From an uncultured Myxococcales bacterium (GTDB lineage: Bacteria > Myxococcota_A > UBA9042): a stretch of DNA of 64,000 bases. The translations under genes and the position numbers were made by a program. This document shows, piece after piece, positions 8,978-17,859 of the stretch (position 1 is its first letter; the number at the start of each line of letters is the position of its first letter). The notes under the pieces were generated by a model. It had not been told where the DNA came from. It did no database searches and was given only the letters and a program-made list of their open reading frames with translations. The stretch spans positions 1 through 64,000 of the forward strand of contig CAIXGW010000033.1 of assembly GCA_903919145.1 (NCBI GenBank), in the 5' to 3' direction.

Positions 8978-9909
8978 GCGCCAGCCCGACGGACGCGCTG
9001 ATCGACGCATCAGAACTGCCCTATTCTACTGGAGTAGCCCGGCTGGAGGAGGTCATGCGCCGGCTGCGCGGCCCGGGCGGCTGTGCCTGGGATCGCCAGC
9101 AAACTGTGGCCACCCTGCGCACCTACCTCATCGAAGAGAGCCACGAATTGCTCGACGCCATTGACGGGTTGGGCCAGGCGGCTCACCTCGACGCCGAAGG
9201 CTTGGAGCAAGCGCCGCCTCAGCCGGCCACCTCGGCAGAAGCGCTGAGTCAGTGGCGAGAAGAGCTGGGCGACGTGCTGCTGCAGGTGGCCTTTCAAGCG
9301 CAGATCGCCGACGAAGGTGGCTGGTTTGACCTGCAAGACGTCGGCCAGGCCATCGCCGACAAGATGATCCGCCGCCACCCTCATGTTTTTCGCCCGGGTG
9401 GCCAAGCAGAGACAGCCGGCGAGTCTTCGGCCAGCGGCGAACCGCCCAGCTCAAGCGAGGTCAAGGACCGCTGGGAGCAGCAAAAGCGCCGCGAAGGCAA
9501 GGGCGCGCTGGCCGGCGTGCCGCGCAACCTGCCTGGCCTGCTGCGGGCCCACCGCATTGGCGAGAAGGCCGCCCGGATTGGCTTTGACTGGCCAGACGCC
9601 GACGGTGTGTGGGGCAAGGTCGCCGAAGAAATGACCGAATTGCAGCAAGCTGCGCAAAGCGGTGACCGCGGGCGCATCCAAGAAGAGCTCGGCGACCTGT
9701 TGTTTGCCCTTAGCAATCTGGGCCGCCACCTGGGGGTCGACGCCGAGCTCGGCTTGCGCGGGACGCTGGACCGCTTCACGGCGCGCTTTGGCCACGTCGA
9801 GCGCAGCGTAGAAGAGCGCCACGGCCCGGAACACCGCGCCAGCCTGGACGAGCTCGAGGCCCTCTGGCAGGACGCCAAAGCCCTGGAACGCCAGGGCCGA
9901 CTACCCTAG
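8974..9909 (+). CDS. mazG: nucleoside triphosphate pyrophosphohydrolase MazG
   Basis: A 311-residue MazG protein that hydrolyses (d)NTPs to NMP and pyrophosphate, a house-cleaning and stringent-response role. Both tandem MazG helical domains are visible. The first has GGCAWDRQQT, EESHELLDAI and EELGDVLLQVAF; the second has KVAEEMTELQQA and EELGDLLFALSNLGRHL, with the metal-binding ExxE...EExD pattern intact in each. A Gln/Pro/Ala-rich insert of roughly 25 residues splits the first domain, and a Ser/Gly-rich stretch precedes the ..KDRWEQQKRREG linker. GTG 8974 overlaps the upstream stop. ATG 9054 follows a purine-rich sequence but would remove the conserved first helix. Confidence 0.92.
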   Translation: MSASPTDALIDASELPYSTGVARLEEVMRRLRGPGGCAWDRQQTVATLRTYLIEESHELLDAIDGLGQAAHLDAEGLEQAPPQPATSAEALSQWREELGDVLLQVAFQAQIADEGGWFDLQDVGQAIADKMIRRHPHVFRPGGQAETAGESSASGEPPSSSEVKDRWEQQKRREGKGALAGVPRNLPGLLRAHRIGEKAARIGFDWPDADGVWGKVAEEMTELQQAAQSGDRGRIQEELGDLLFALSNLGRHLGVDAELGLRGTLDRFTARFGHVERSVEERHGPEHRASLDELEALWQDAKALERQGRLP

Positions 9910-9910
9910 G

Positions 9911-9951
9911 GGCTCGTCAACCAACAACCCGATCGAGTTGGGTTGCGAGCC
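9911..9951 (+). terminator. candidate hairpin terminator after mazG
   Basis: Nested stems GGCTCG/CGAGCC (9911-9916, 9946-9951) and CAACCC/GGGTTG (9925-9930, 9940-9945) with an 8-nt asymmetric bulge. It starts 1 nt after the mazG stop codon. There is no T-tract, so it may be rho-assisted or an RNA-processing signal. Confidence 0.4.
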
Positions 9952-10104
9952 AGGCGGTGAGTTGGCTTACAAAGACGCAACCTTGCGACCCACCCAGCAG
10001 GCAATGGGCCCTTGCAGAAAATCAAGTTGATTCTTTGCAGGCCCTAAGCTACCGCGCAGCCCTGGCGACACCCCTCCCCTCCGCCGCGCGATAGGCAGAC
10101 CGCC

Positions 10105-13100
10105 ATGAGCTTTGTGCACTTGCACGTCCACACCCAGTTCTCTATTGCCGATGCGACCTTGAGCACGGCCGATCTGACGCGCTTTGCCGCTGAGACCAAG
10201 ATGCCGGCGGTGGCCATCACCGACCACGACAACCTGCACGGCGCCATCGAATTCACGGACGCCTGCAAAAAGAATGGCGTCAAGCCCATCTACGGCTGCT
10301 GCATGTCGATCGCCAGCCGCCCGGTCGGCGAGCATGCCCGGCGCATCCACCACTTGACCCTGCTGGCAGAGAACGACCGCGGCTACCAGAACCTGATCTA
10401 CCTGGTGTCGATGGCCAACCTCAAGGCCCCCGACGGCGGCAAGACGCGGATCGACTGGAACCTGCTCAAAAGCCACAGCGAAGGCCTGATTGGCCTGTCT
10501 GGCGACCTGGCCGGCGAAGTGTCCAACGCCCTGCTGCGCGGCGAAGACGACGAGGCGTGGCAAGCCGTAGAGCGCTACAAAAGCTGGTTTCCTCCTGGCA
10601 ATTTCTACCTCGAGGTGCAGCGATCGGGCCTGGCGGAGCACGACTTGGTCGCCCCGCAGCTGGTGGAGCTGGGCCGGCAGATCGGCGTGCCGTGCGTGGC
10701 CACCAATGACGTGCACTACCTGCGGCCCAGCGATGCTCGCGCCCACGAAGTGCTGATGTGCATTGGCCTTGGCATCCAGGCGCGGCCAGAGACCCAGCCC
10801 ATGCCCACCACCCAGCTGGACCTGGCTAGCCCTGACGAGATGAGGCGGCGCTTTGCCGACCTGCCCCACCTCTGTGACAACACTTTGGAAATCGCAGAGC
10901 GCTGCAACGTCAAGCTCAAGCTCGGCGAGTCGATGCTGCCGCGCTATACCCAAAAGCCCAGGGCCCACCTGGATCCCCATGCCGAGCCCGAGCTGAGCGA
11001 AGCCGACCTATTCGCCAAGCTGGCCAGAGCAGGCCTGGAAAGGCGCTATGAAGAGTTTGCCGCCAAGGGCAAGACCGTAGACAAGGAGGTCTACTACGCC
11101 CGGCTGGAGCGCGAGATCGGCGTCATCACCAAGATGGACTTCCCGGGCTACTTCTTGATCGTCCAGGACTTTATCAACTGGGCAAAGGAAAACGACATTC
11201 CGGTGGGACCGGGGCGCGGCTCTGGCGCCGGCTCGCTGGTCGCCTACTCCTTGCGCATCACCGACCTGGACCCGCTGCCCTACAACCTGCTGTTTGAGCG
11301 CTTCCTGAACCCAGAGCGCGTGTCGATGCCCGACTTCGACGTGGACTTTTGCGAACTGCGCCGCACCGAGGTGATCCGCTACGTGTCCGAGCGCTACGGC
11401 CAGGAGCGGGTGGGCCAGATCGCCACGTTTGGCACCCTCAAGGCCAAGGGGGCCGTGCGCGACGTGGGCCGGGTGCTGGGCGTGCCGCTGGCCGACGTCG
11501 ATCGCCTGGCCAAAGCCATTGATGTGGCCCTGGCCCCGCTGGACGAGAAAAAGAAGACCCTGCACTACGCCGTCGAGGCGGACGCGGGGCTGCGGGCAGA
11601 GATGGACGCCTCGCCGCAAATCAAGAAGCTCCTGGAGACGGCAGAGCTCATCGAAGGGTCGGTGCGGACGGTGGGCATGCACGCCGCCGGTGTGGTCATT
11701 GGCCGCCATGCGCTGTGGGAGCACGTGCCGACCGGCAAGGGCCAAGCCGGCGAAAATGTGACGCAGTTTGACAAGGACGACGTCGAGAAGGCCGGCCTGG
11801 TCAAGTTTGACTTCCTGGGCCTGTCTAACCTGACCATGATCCAGCACTGCGTCAAGCTCATCAATTCGCAGCGCAACCCGGGCCAAGAACTCCTCAACAT
11901 CGACCTGCTGCCTCTGGACGACACCAAGGCCTATGACATCGTCTCGCGCGGCGACACGGCGGGGATCTTCCAGTGTGAATCTCAGGGTTTTACCCGGATG
12001 ATGGTCAGCCTGCGCCCCACCGAGTTTGAGGATCTGGTGGCCGCGGGCGCGCTCTATCGGCCGGGCCCGCTGGGCATGGGCATGCATACCCGGTACATCG
12101 AGCGCAAGCACCAGCGCGAGCCGGTCGAATTTCCGCACGAGAAGCTGGCCGAGGTCCTCAAAGAGACCTACGGCGTCATTGTCTACCAAGAACAGGTGAT
12201 GCAGGTCGCGCAGATCCTGGCGCACTTCTCCTTGGGCGAAGCGGACAACCTGCGCCGGGCCATGGGCAAGAAGAAAGTCGAGGAGATGAACTACTGGGGC
12301 AAGCTGTTCCAGGAGGGGGCGGTCAAGAACGGCGTCGACGCGGACGTGGCTGCAGGCATTTTCGCCTTGATGGCCAAGTTTGCCGAGTACGGCTTTAACA
12401 AGTCGCACTCCGCTGCCTATGGCCTCATCACCTACCAGACCGCCTGGCTCAAGGCCAACTACCCGGTCGAGTTCTACGCGGCCTTGCTGACCCGCGACCA
12501 GGCCGACACCGACAGCGTGGTGGCCTACATCCAGCAGGCCCGCGGCAGCCACATCGCCGTGTTGCCGCCCGATGTCAACGAATCGCAGTACTCCTTTAGC
12601 GTGTCCAGCGGCCGGGTGCGCTTTGGCTTGGGCGCCATCAAGGGGTTGGGCGAAGGCGCCATTGAAGTGCTGCTGCAGGCGCGCAAGACCGGGCCGTTTA
12701 CTTCGCTTTTTGACCTGGTGCGGCGGATTGACACGCGCAAGGTCAATCGCAAAGCCATGGAAGTGCTGATCAAGTCCGGCGCGATGGACAGCTTTGGCCA
12801 GGCCCGCGACGTGCTGTGGACCAACGTCGGCCGCGCCATTGAGAGGGCCCAGGAGGACCAGCGCGAGCGCGACTCTGCCCAGGTGTCGCTGTTTGGCATG
12901 CTCGGCGACGCCAGTGCGGTGCAGCGCCCCGATGTGTACGCGCCGGCCGAAGAGCCGTGGACGGGCCGGCAGACCCTGGGCATGGAGAAAGAAGTCCTGG
13001 GCTTTTATGTGTCCGGCCATCCGCTGGACCGCTATGCCAAGGACCTGCACCGGCTGGATGTGCGCACGCTGGCGGTGCTCAAGGACCCAGCGTTTCTAGA

Positions 13101-13695
13101 GAGCCAGCCGTCGCGCGGCCGGCCCAGCGACAACGGCCCGCCGCCGCCCAAGCGCGCCTACGCCAACGCCGCGGTGGTGGTGGTCTCTCACCGCGAGATG
13201 GTCATCAAAGACGGCCGCAAGATGGGCATCACCGTCTTGGAGGACCGCAGCGGCCAGGCCGAGGTCCTGTGCTTTGAGAGCAAAGAGCCGCGAGAGGGCA
13301 AGGACCGCCAGCAAGGGCTTGACGAGATGCGCGAATTGCTCAGCAGCAACGAGCCTTTGCTGGTGCGCCTGCAAGTAGGCGAGGACCGCCGCGAGCTCGG
13401 CAAGGTCAGCCTGCGGCTGGAGGGCGCCAAGACGGTCGAGGCCGAGCTGGGAGACAAGGCGGAGCAGCTGGTCGTGCGCATCGGCGCCAGCCAGTGCAGC
13501 CAAGCCAATCTGGATGCCCTGCGCGCGCTTTTTGACGACCACCGCGGCAAGGCCCGGGTTCGGCTGCGCATTCACTGGCCCAACCGCGGCGAAGTCGTTG
13601 TCCACACCGCCGAGCGCTGGCGGGTGCGCATCGGCGAAGACCTGATTGGCGCCGCCGAAAAGCTGCTCGGCCGCGGCTGTGCAGTAGCTGGCTAA
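10105..13695 (+). CDS. dnaE: DNA polymerase III alpha subunit
   Basis: The catalytic subunit of the replicative polymerase, 1196 residues and full length. The N-terminal PHP domain starts VHLHVHTQFS and keeps DHDN and NDVHY, as in PHP domains thought to bind metal, unlike the E. coli version. The polymerase core carries GPGRGSGAGSLVAY and PDFDVDF (catalytic Asp410 and Asp412). It is followed by fingers, helix-hairpin-helix and a C-terminal OB fold near residues 1010-1090. ATG 10105 gives the standard N-terminus, although its ribosome-binding site is weak. The gene stands alone between mazG and a convergent lipoprotein gene. A 195-nt leader region separates it from mazG. Confidence 0.97.
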   Translation: MSFVHLHVHTQFSIADATLSTADLTRFAAETKMPAVAITDHDNLHGAIEFTDACKKNGVKPIYGCCMSIASRPVGEHARRIHHLTLLAENDRGYQNLIYLVSMANLKAPDGGKTRIDWNLLKSHSEGLIGLSGDLAGEVSNALLRGEDDEAWQAVERYKSWFPPGNFYLEVQRSGLAEHDLVAPQLVELGRQIGVPCVATNDVHYLRPSDARAHEVLMCIGLGIQARPETQPMPTTQLDLASPDEMRRRFADLPHLCDNTLEIAERCNVKLKLGESMLPRYTQKPRAHLDPHAEPELSEADLFAKLARAGLERRYEEFAAKGKTVDKEVYYARLEREIGVITKMDFPGYFLIVQDFINWAKENDIPVGPGRGSGAGSLVAYSLRITDLDPLPYNLLFERFLNPERVSMPDFDVDFCELRRTEVIRYVSERYGQERVGQIATFGTLKAKGAVRDVGRVLGVPLADVDRLAKAIDVALAPLDEKKKTLHYAVEADAGLRAEMDASPQIKKLLETAELIEGSVRTVGMHAAGVVIGRHALWEHVPTGKGQAGENVTQFDKDDVEKAGLVKFDFLGLSNLTMIQHCVKLINSQRNPGQELLNIDLLPLDDTKAYDIVSRGDTAGIFQCESQGFTRMMVSLRPTEFEDLVAAGALYRPGPLGMGMHTRYIERKHQREPVEFPHEKLAEVLKETYGVIVYQEQVMQVAQILAHFSLGEADNLRRAMGKKKVEEMNYWGKLFQEGAVKNGVDADVAAGIFALMAKFAEYGFNKSHSAAYGLITYQTAWLKANYPVEFYAALLTRDQADTDSVVAYIQQARGSHIAVLPPDVNESQYSFSVSSGRVRFGLGAIKGLGEGAIEVLLQARKTGPFTSLFDLVRRIDTRKVNRKAMEVLIKSGAMDSFGQARDVLWTNVGRAIERAQEDQRERDSAQVSLFGMLGDASAVQRPDVYAPAEEPWTGRQTLGMEKEVLGFYVSGHPLDRYAKDLHRLDVRTLAVLKDPAFLESQPSRGRPSDNGPPPPKRAYANAAVVVVSHREMVIKDGRKMGITVLEDRSGQAEVLCFESKEPREGKDRQQGLDEMRELLSSNEPLLVRLQVGEDRRELGKVSLRLEGAKTVEAELGDKAEQLVVRIGASQCSQANLDALRALFDDHRGKARVRLRIHWPNRGEVVVHTAERWRVRIGEDLIGAAEKLLGRGCAVAG

Positions 13696-13738
13696 CCGCC
13701 TAGGCAAGACGACCCGGCCAGGCAGCCAACGGCTTGGA

Positions 13739-14395
13739 CTACAGAGAATTGGTGTAGATCAGCCAGCGGCCGGCATCCCTGCGCAGGGTAATCGGTGCTG
13801 GAAAATCGCGGTCGCGCGAGTGCAAGAACAGCTTGTAGTGCTTGGCGTCGGCCGGCGCCGTCTCGGGGTCTCGGCGCATAACCTTGACTGTAAATGGCTT
13901 CTCAGACACCACGTAGCCCGGCGCCCGCTGGCGAAACACTTTCCACTGGTAGCTGCGCAGGTGCAGCAAAGAGATGTCGCTGTCGCGGTTGTCGGCGATG
14001 TTTAGCGCCGCGTAGCACTTAAAAGCCGTGTCTTCATTGGCGATGTCAATGGCGCAGCGAAAAGCGGCGCGCACCGCGGCATCCGGCGTGCCCTCGGCAA
14101 AGGTATCGACCAAGCCAAGGACCGTCGGGATGGCCACAGCGGCCGGCGGTGGCGCGGCTGGGCCGGCTGGCTGGGCTGGGCCAGTGGGCACAGGGGGCGG
14201 CGCCGGCTGGGAGGGCGGCGCAGGCTCGGCAGGTGGGTTGGGCGTTGCCGCGGCCGCCGCCGGCGCTTCAGCAGGTTGGATTGCGGGCGCCGGTTCTTTG
14301 CGCTGGCTGCTGGAGCAGCCGCTGGCCAGGGCCAGCCCGGCCAGGGCGACCGGCACAGCGGCGAGGCGAAAGGCAAGGGGAAGAACACGTGACAT
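13739..14395 (-). CDS. proline-rich lipoprotein of unknown function
   Basis: A 218-residue predicted lipoprotein: signal peptide with lipobox LASGC, then about 65 residues of Pro/Ala-rich linker, then a folded C-terminal domain (about residues 95-218). That domain begins VLGLVDTFAEGTPDAAVRAAF and ends RRDAGRWLIYTNSL, and has no family I recognise. The long linker suggests an anchor on the outer membrane with the domain reaching away from it. AGAGGAGG precedes ATG 14395. The gene is convergent with dnaE and divergent from the acetyltransferase gene. Confidence 0.8.
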   Translation of the reverse strand: MSRVLPLAFRLAAVPVALAGLALASGCSSSQRKEPAPAIQPAEAPAAAAATPNPPAEPAPPSQPAPPPVPTGPAQPAGPAAPPPAAVAIPTVLGLVDTFAEGTPDAAVRAAFRCAIDIANEDTAFKCYAALNIADNRDSDISLLHLRSYQWKVFRQRAPGYVVSEKPFTVKVMRRDPETAPADAKHYKLFLHSRDRDFPAPITLRRDAGRWLIYTNSL

Positions 14396-14437
14396 AGGGC
14401 CTCCTCTACGGGCCTTACTACCACGGACCGCGCCGGC

Positions 14438-14466
14438 TCGCCAGCTTGCGCCACCCGGTGTATCAT
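14438..14466 (+). promoter_or_regulatory. candidate promoter for the acetyltransferase gene
   Basis: TCGCCA (14438-14443), 17-nt spacer, TATCAT (14461-14466), 45 nt before ATG 14512. A GCCAG/CTGGC hairpin (14479-14492) begins about 6 nt past the predicted start site. Confidence 0.4.
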
Positions 14467-14511
14467 CTTGCCACCCTTGCCAGCGCTCTGGCCGCAGCCC
14501 CAAAGGAGCCC

Positions 14512-14994
14512 ATGTCGCAACCACCGCCCCTAGTGGAACGAGCTGAGCCCGGCGATCGCCAAGCCGTCGTTGAGCTTTTCTCTGAGGATTTGCGCGACCT
14601 CAACCTACCCGTCGATCCGGCGGCGCTTTGTGGCGTGTTTGACGAGCTGGTGGCCGATCCGCGCTCGGTGGTGCTGGTGGTGCGCATCGCCGCCGACCGG
14701 CCGGCGTGCGGCGTGATGGTGGCCAGCCGGGTGCCCTCGGTCAAATTCTCTGGCTGGTCGCTGTGGATCGAAGAGCTGTACGTGGGCAAGGCAGCGCGCC
14801 AGCGCGGCTTGGGCCGGCTGCTGATTGAACACCTGCTGGGGATTGCCCGCCGAGAGAACCTGCGCGGCATCGACCTGGAGGCCTACCACGGCAACGCCCC
14901 AGCCGCGCTGCTGTACCGATCGCTCGGCTTTCGCCGGCTGGGCCGCGAGCGCTTCCACTACCGCATGGACTGGGAACGCGAAGACGAGACCTGA
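14512..14994 (+). CDS. GNAT-family N-acetyltransferase
   Basis: A 160-residue single-domain GNAT acetyltransferase. The acetyl-CoA-binding motif A is visible as RQRGLGRLL (R/Q-x-x-G-x-G/A), preceded by the beta-4 strand WIEELYVG and followed by the C-terminal motif YHGNAPAALLYRSLGFRRLG. The substrate (amine on a protein, antibiotic or small molecule) cannot be read from the sequence. AAAGGAG lies 3 nt before ATG 14512. sspB follows after 69 nt on the same strand, so the two may share a transcript. Confidence 0.9.
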   Translation: MSQPPPLVERAEPGDRQAVVELFSEDLRDLNLPVDPAALCGVFDELVADPRSVVLVVRIAADRPACGVMVASRVPSVKFSGWSLWIEELYVGKAARQRGLGRLLIEHLLGIARRENLRGIDLEAYHGNAPAALLYRSLGFRRLGRERFHYRMDWEREDET

Positions 14995-15063
14995 GTTGCC
15001 CGCTTGCCGCCCCCTCTCAGCGCCGCCTCTCACCGGCGACCGCATCAGCCGCCCGGGAGCCCT

Positions 15064-15753
15064 ATGACCGAATTCGCCACCCGTCAGCGCGCTGTGCAAA
15101 AGCGCAAGCTTTTTGAAGAACTGCTTGGCCAGGGTATCGCCGCGCTGCACCTGGACCCGCGGGCCGCCGGCGTGCAGCTGCCAAGGTACCTCAAGGACCA
15201 GCCGGTGCTGGTGCTCAACTACTCCTACCGCTATGGCGTCGGCGATTTCCGCTTTGATGACAAGGTAGTCGAGGCCACCCTCAGCTTCTCTAAGCAGCCG
15301 TCCTTTTGCATTGTGCCGTGGAGCGCGGTCTTTGCCGTCACCACCGACGCCCGCACCCAGGGCAGCGTCTGGCAAGAGGATCTGCCGGAGGAACTGGGCC
15401 ACCGCGAGCTGGCGGGCGGCCCGCCGGGCGAGGATGCCCCGGCCCGGCCCAAGCCCAGCCTGGCCACCGCCCGCAAGGTGCGCTCGGCGTCGGCCAAGCC
15501 CAGCCGAGCCAAGCCAGTCGCCGCTGAGCCCGCTCGCGCCGAAGCCGCTGCCGCCGCACAGAGCGCAGATGATTCGCTCCCTTCCAAGCCCGCCCGCCCT
15601 GGCCTGCGCTTGGTGGCTGCGGCCCCGGCCGATTCGGCTGCCGCCACTGGCGTTCCTGCTGCGGCCCCCGCTGCCGTCGACCAAGCCGCCGACGCCGCCG
15701 ACGACCCGCCGCCGCGCCCGCCCGCCGGCGGCCACCTGCGCCGCATCAAGTAG
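15064..15753 (+). CDS. sspB: SspB-like ClpXP adaptor
   Basis: A 229-residue protein whose first 110 residues match the SspB fold: QLPRYLKDQPVLVLNYSY, then the strand FSKQPSFCIVPWSAVFAVT and the acidic end VWQEDLPEEL. SspB binds ssrA-tagged proteins and delivers them to ClpXP. The remainder is an Ala/Pro/Lys-rich flexible tail ending LRRIK. In E. coli the extreme C-terminus (LRVVK) is the ClpX-binding motif, so LRRIK is a plausible equivalent; GLRLV near residue 180 is a second candidate. The tail is longer than in E. coli SspB. ATG 15064 follows GGGAG. Confidence 0.85.
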   Translation: MTEFATRQRAVQKRKLFEELLGQGIAALHLDPRAAGVQLPRYLKDQPVLVLNYSYRYGVGDFRFDDKVVEATLSFSKQPSFCIVPWSAVFAVTTDARTQGSVWQEDLPEELGHRELAGGPPGEDAPARPKPSLATARKVRSASAKPSRAKPVAAEPARAEAAAAAQSADDSLPSKPARPGLRLVAAAPADSAAATGVPAAAPAAVDQAADAADDPPPRPPAGGHLRRIK

Positions 15754-15770
15754 GCCGGGCCTGGGCCCTT

Positions 15771-15790
15771 GCGGCCCCCAGCGGGGCCGC
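15771..15790 (+). terminator. candidate hairpin terminator after sspB
   Basis: Perfect 8-bp stem GCGGCCCC/GGGGCCGC with a CAGC loop, 17 nt after the sspB stop. There is no T-tract. Confidence 0.4.
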
Positions 15791-15921
15791 GGATGCCCGG
15801 CCGCTGACCTTGTGGCGCCGGGCTGTCATGCGCGGTATGATCCCCGGCACGGCGGCCGGCAACCAAACTGTACCGGCCCCCCAGGCGGCGGATCGCAGAG
15901 CGGCCCACGGGAGAAATTCTC

Positions 15922-16974
15922 ATCATCCGCAAGTCTTACATCGTAGCGTTTCTGGTAGCCCTGGGCGTAGTGGCTCTGGCAACGCCGATTGTGCTCGACT
16001 GGTCGCGGCGCCTGGGCCTGTACGACCAGCCAGATGCCGACCGCAAGGTCCACGACCGGCCGATTCCGCGAACCGGTGGCTTGGCGATTGCCGCCGGCCT
16101 GCTGGTGCCCTTTATTGGCCTAGCCTTCTGGGGCAACGACTTCTCTGCCGAGCTGCGCCAAGATGAAGAGCGCTTGGTGGCCTTTATCGGCGGGTTTGCG
16201 GCCATCCTAGGCCTGGGCGTCTATGACGACATCAAGGGCGTGGGCGCCTGGGGCAAGCTAAGCGTGCAGATGCTGGTCGGCATGCTGCTGTGGACCAGCG
16301 AGTTGCGGGTCAGCACCCTGACGGTTTTTGACCACTACATCGACCTGGGCCTGTGGTCGCTGCCGCTGACCATGCTGTGGGTGGCGGGCTTCGTCAACGC
16401 CATGAACCTGATCGATGGCCTGGACGGGCTGGCCGCTGGCGTGGCTTTCTTTGCGTCGGCCTCGCTGTTTGGCGTCGCCCTCATCGACAACTCGCCGTTC
16501 CTGGCCTTGATGGGAGCCGTCACCGCCGGCGCTGCGCTGGGCTTCTTGCTGTTCAACTTCTCGCCCGCCATGATCTTTATGGGCGACTCGGGCAGCATGA
16601 TCCTGGGCTACGTGTTTGCCGTGGCCGGCTTGTGGAGCGCCAGCAAGCGCGCCTCGGCCTTTGCGCTTGGCTTGCCGCTGGTAGCGATGGGCTTGCCCCT
16701 GGCCGACACGGCGGTTGCCTTTGTGCGGCGGGCGCTTTCTGGCCGGTCGCCCTTCCAGGCTGACCGCGGCCACATCCACCACCGCCTGCTGGACCTGGGG
16801 CTGAGCCACCGTCAAGCCGTGCTCATCATCTACGGCGTGTGCGTGGCCCTGACGGCGACGGCGATCCTGCTGCGCATCACCGAGGATCTGGCGGTCGGCG
16901 GCTCGATTTTGGCGCTGGCCCTGACGGTGACCGTGTCTACCCGCATCTGGATGCGCCGCCGCAATTCGCGCTGA
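15922..16974 (+). CDS. wecA: WecA-type undecaprenyl-phosphate sugar-1-phosphate transferase
   Basis: An integral membrane glycosylphosphotransferase of the WecA/MraY superfamily that starts lipid-linked glycan assembly by moving (usually) GlcNAc-1-P from UDP-GlcNAc to undecaprenyl phosphate. Family motifs are all present: DRKVHDRPIPRTGGLAI, GVYDDIKG, NAMNLIDGLDGLAAG, FMGDSGSM and HIHHRLLDLG. The last is the WecA-type loop rather than the MraY HHHFE form. About ten membrane segments are predicted. The first segment (IVAFLVALGVVALATPIVL) lies upstream of the only canonical start, GTG 15970, which lacks a ribosome-binding site. Homology therefore places the start near 15916-15925, where GGGAG precedes ATT/ATC codons. 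I give 15922 as the best estimate (350 residues). Confidence 0.85.
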   Translation: MIRKSYIVAFLVALGVVALATPIVLDWSRRLGLYDQPDADRKVHDRPIPRTGGLAIAAGLLVPFIGLAFWGNDFSAELRQDEERLVAFIGGFAAILGLGVYDDIKGVGAWGKLSVQMLVGMLLWTSELRVSTLTVFDHYIDLGLWSLPLTMLWVAGFVNAMNLIDGLDGLAAGVAFFASASLFGVALIDNSPFLALMGAVTAGAALGFLLFNFSPAMIFMGDSGSMILGYVFAVAGLWSASKRASAFALGLPLVAMGLPLADTAVAFVRRALSGRSPFQADRGHIHHRLLDLGLSHRQAVLIIYGVCVALTATAILLRITEDLAVGGSILALALTVTVSTRIWMRRRNSR

Positions 16975-17067
16975 CCTGGCCCGACTGCGCGCTGCCGGCA
17001 CTGGCACTGGCACTGGCGCCGACACCACGGAACCACTTGTAATCAAAGACAGATTGGCTTGTTGACC

Positions 17068-17859
17068 CTAGTCGTCGTCTAGAAAGAACCGCACCTTGAA
17101 GGTGCGCAGCCGCACTGCCACGGCCTCCTGGCCGCGCCGGCCGGGCTTGAACGCACAGCTGCGCAGGGCCTCTATAGCGGCTTCGTCCAGGCCGTGCCCC
17201 AGGCGCTGCACCACCTTGATCTCGCGGGTGCGGCCGTCGAGCCCGACGATCAGGTCCAGCACCACCACCCCTTCAACGCCGGCGCGCCGCGCATCCTCGG
17301 TGTACTCGCCGCGACATTGCCCTTTCATCACCGGCATCTCGGTGACCTCGTGAACGGGCGCTGGCGCAGCCAGGGGCTTGGGCTTGTCTGGGCTGGGCGC
17401 TTTCTCGCCGGGCTCCGTCTGCAGGGTGTTGCCCACCGGCACAGCGGGTCCGGCGCCCTGCTGGCTGGTCGACTCCAGGCTTGCGCCAAAAACTGGTGTG
17501 TCTGTAGCCTCTTGGCCTGGCTGCGCCGGTCGCTCGCTCTGCGGCACGTCCTTGCGATCCAGCTGGCGCTGCGGGGCTGGCACCAGCTGCTTGGGCCGCG
17601 GCCGCGGCTCGCGCGTCGGCGCTTCGTGCACCACATCCTTGAGGGGTGGCGGCGGCGCCTCTGGCAACGGCTTGGGTTCTGGCGGCTGCGGCGGCGGCTC
17701 TGGCGGTGGAGGCGGCGGCTCTGGCGGCGCTTGGACGACCTGAATCATGACCACCTGGGCCGGCGCTGCCAGGGCCGGCATCCGCGCGGCCCCGTGCGCC
17801 AAGGCCAGGTGCAGGGCCAGCGAAATCAGCAGAAACAGCCCCAGCCGCCGCACATACAT
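17068..17859 (-). CDS. tonB: TonB energy-transducing protein
   Basis: A 263-residue TonB: one N-terminal membrane anchor (LFLLISLALHLALAHG), a periplasm-spanning Pro-rich segment (about residues 40-160) and a C-terminal TonB domain (about 180-260) with VVVLDLIVGLDGRTREIKVV and AIEALRSCAFKPGR. It couples the ExbB/ExbD proton channel to outer-membrane receptors. Its ATG follows the exbD stop codon with no gap, and it is the last gene of the uptake operon. The receptor upstream in the operon is its natural partner. Confidence 0.93.
   Translation of the reverse strand: MYVRRLGLFLLISLALHLALAHGAARMPALAAPAQVVMIQVVQAPPEPPPPPPEPPPQPPEPKPLPEAPPPPLKDVVHEAPTREPRPRPKQLVPAPQRQLDRKDVPQSERPAQPGQEATDTPVFGASLESTSQQGAGPAVPVGNTLQTEPGEKAPSPDKPKPLAAPAPVHEVTEMPVMKGQCRGEYTEDARRAGVEGVVVLDLIVGLDGRTREIKVVQRLGHGLDEAAIEALRSCAFKPGRRGQEAVAVRLRTFKVRFFLDDD

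Noticed and set aside
11008-13050. A 680-codon minus-strand frame inside dnaE
   Set aside because: dnaE motifs are continuous on the plus strand; the antisense translation is low-complexity and has no ribosome-binding site.
15970-16974. GTG 15970 as the start of the WecA-type gene
   Set aside because: It would delete the first membrane helix conserved in the family and has no ribosome-binding site, although it is the only canonical start codon nearby.
16998-17022. Short GGCACT repeats between the wecA and tonB genes as a repeat element
   Set aside because: Only three to four copies of a 6-bp unit, too short and too few to call an element.
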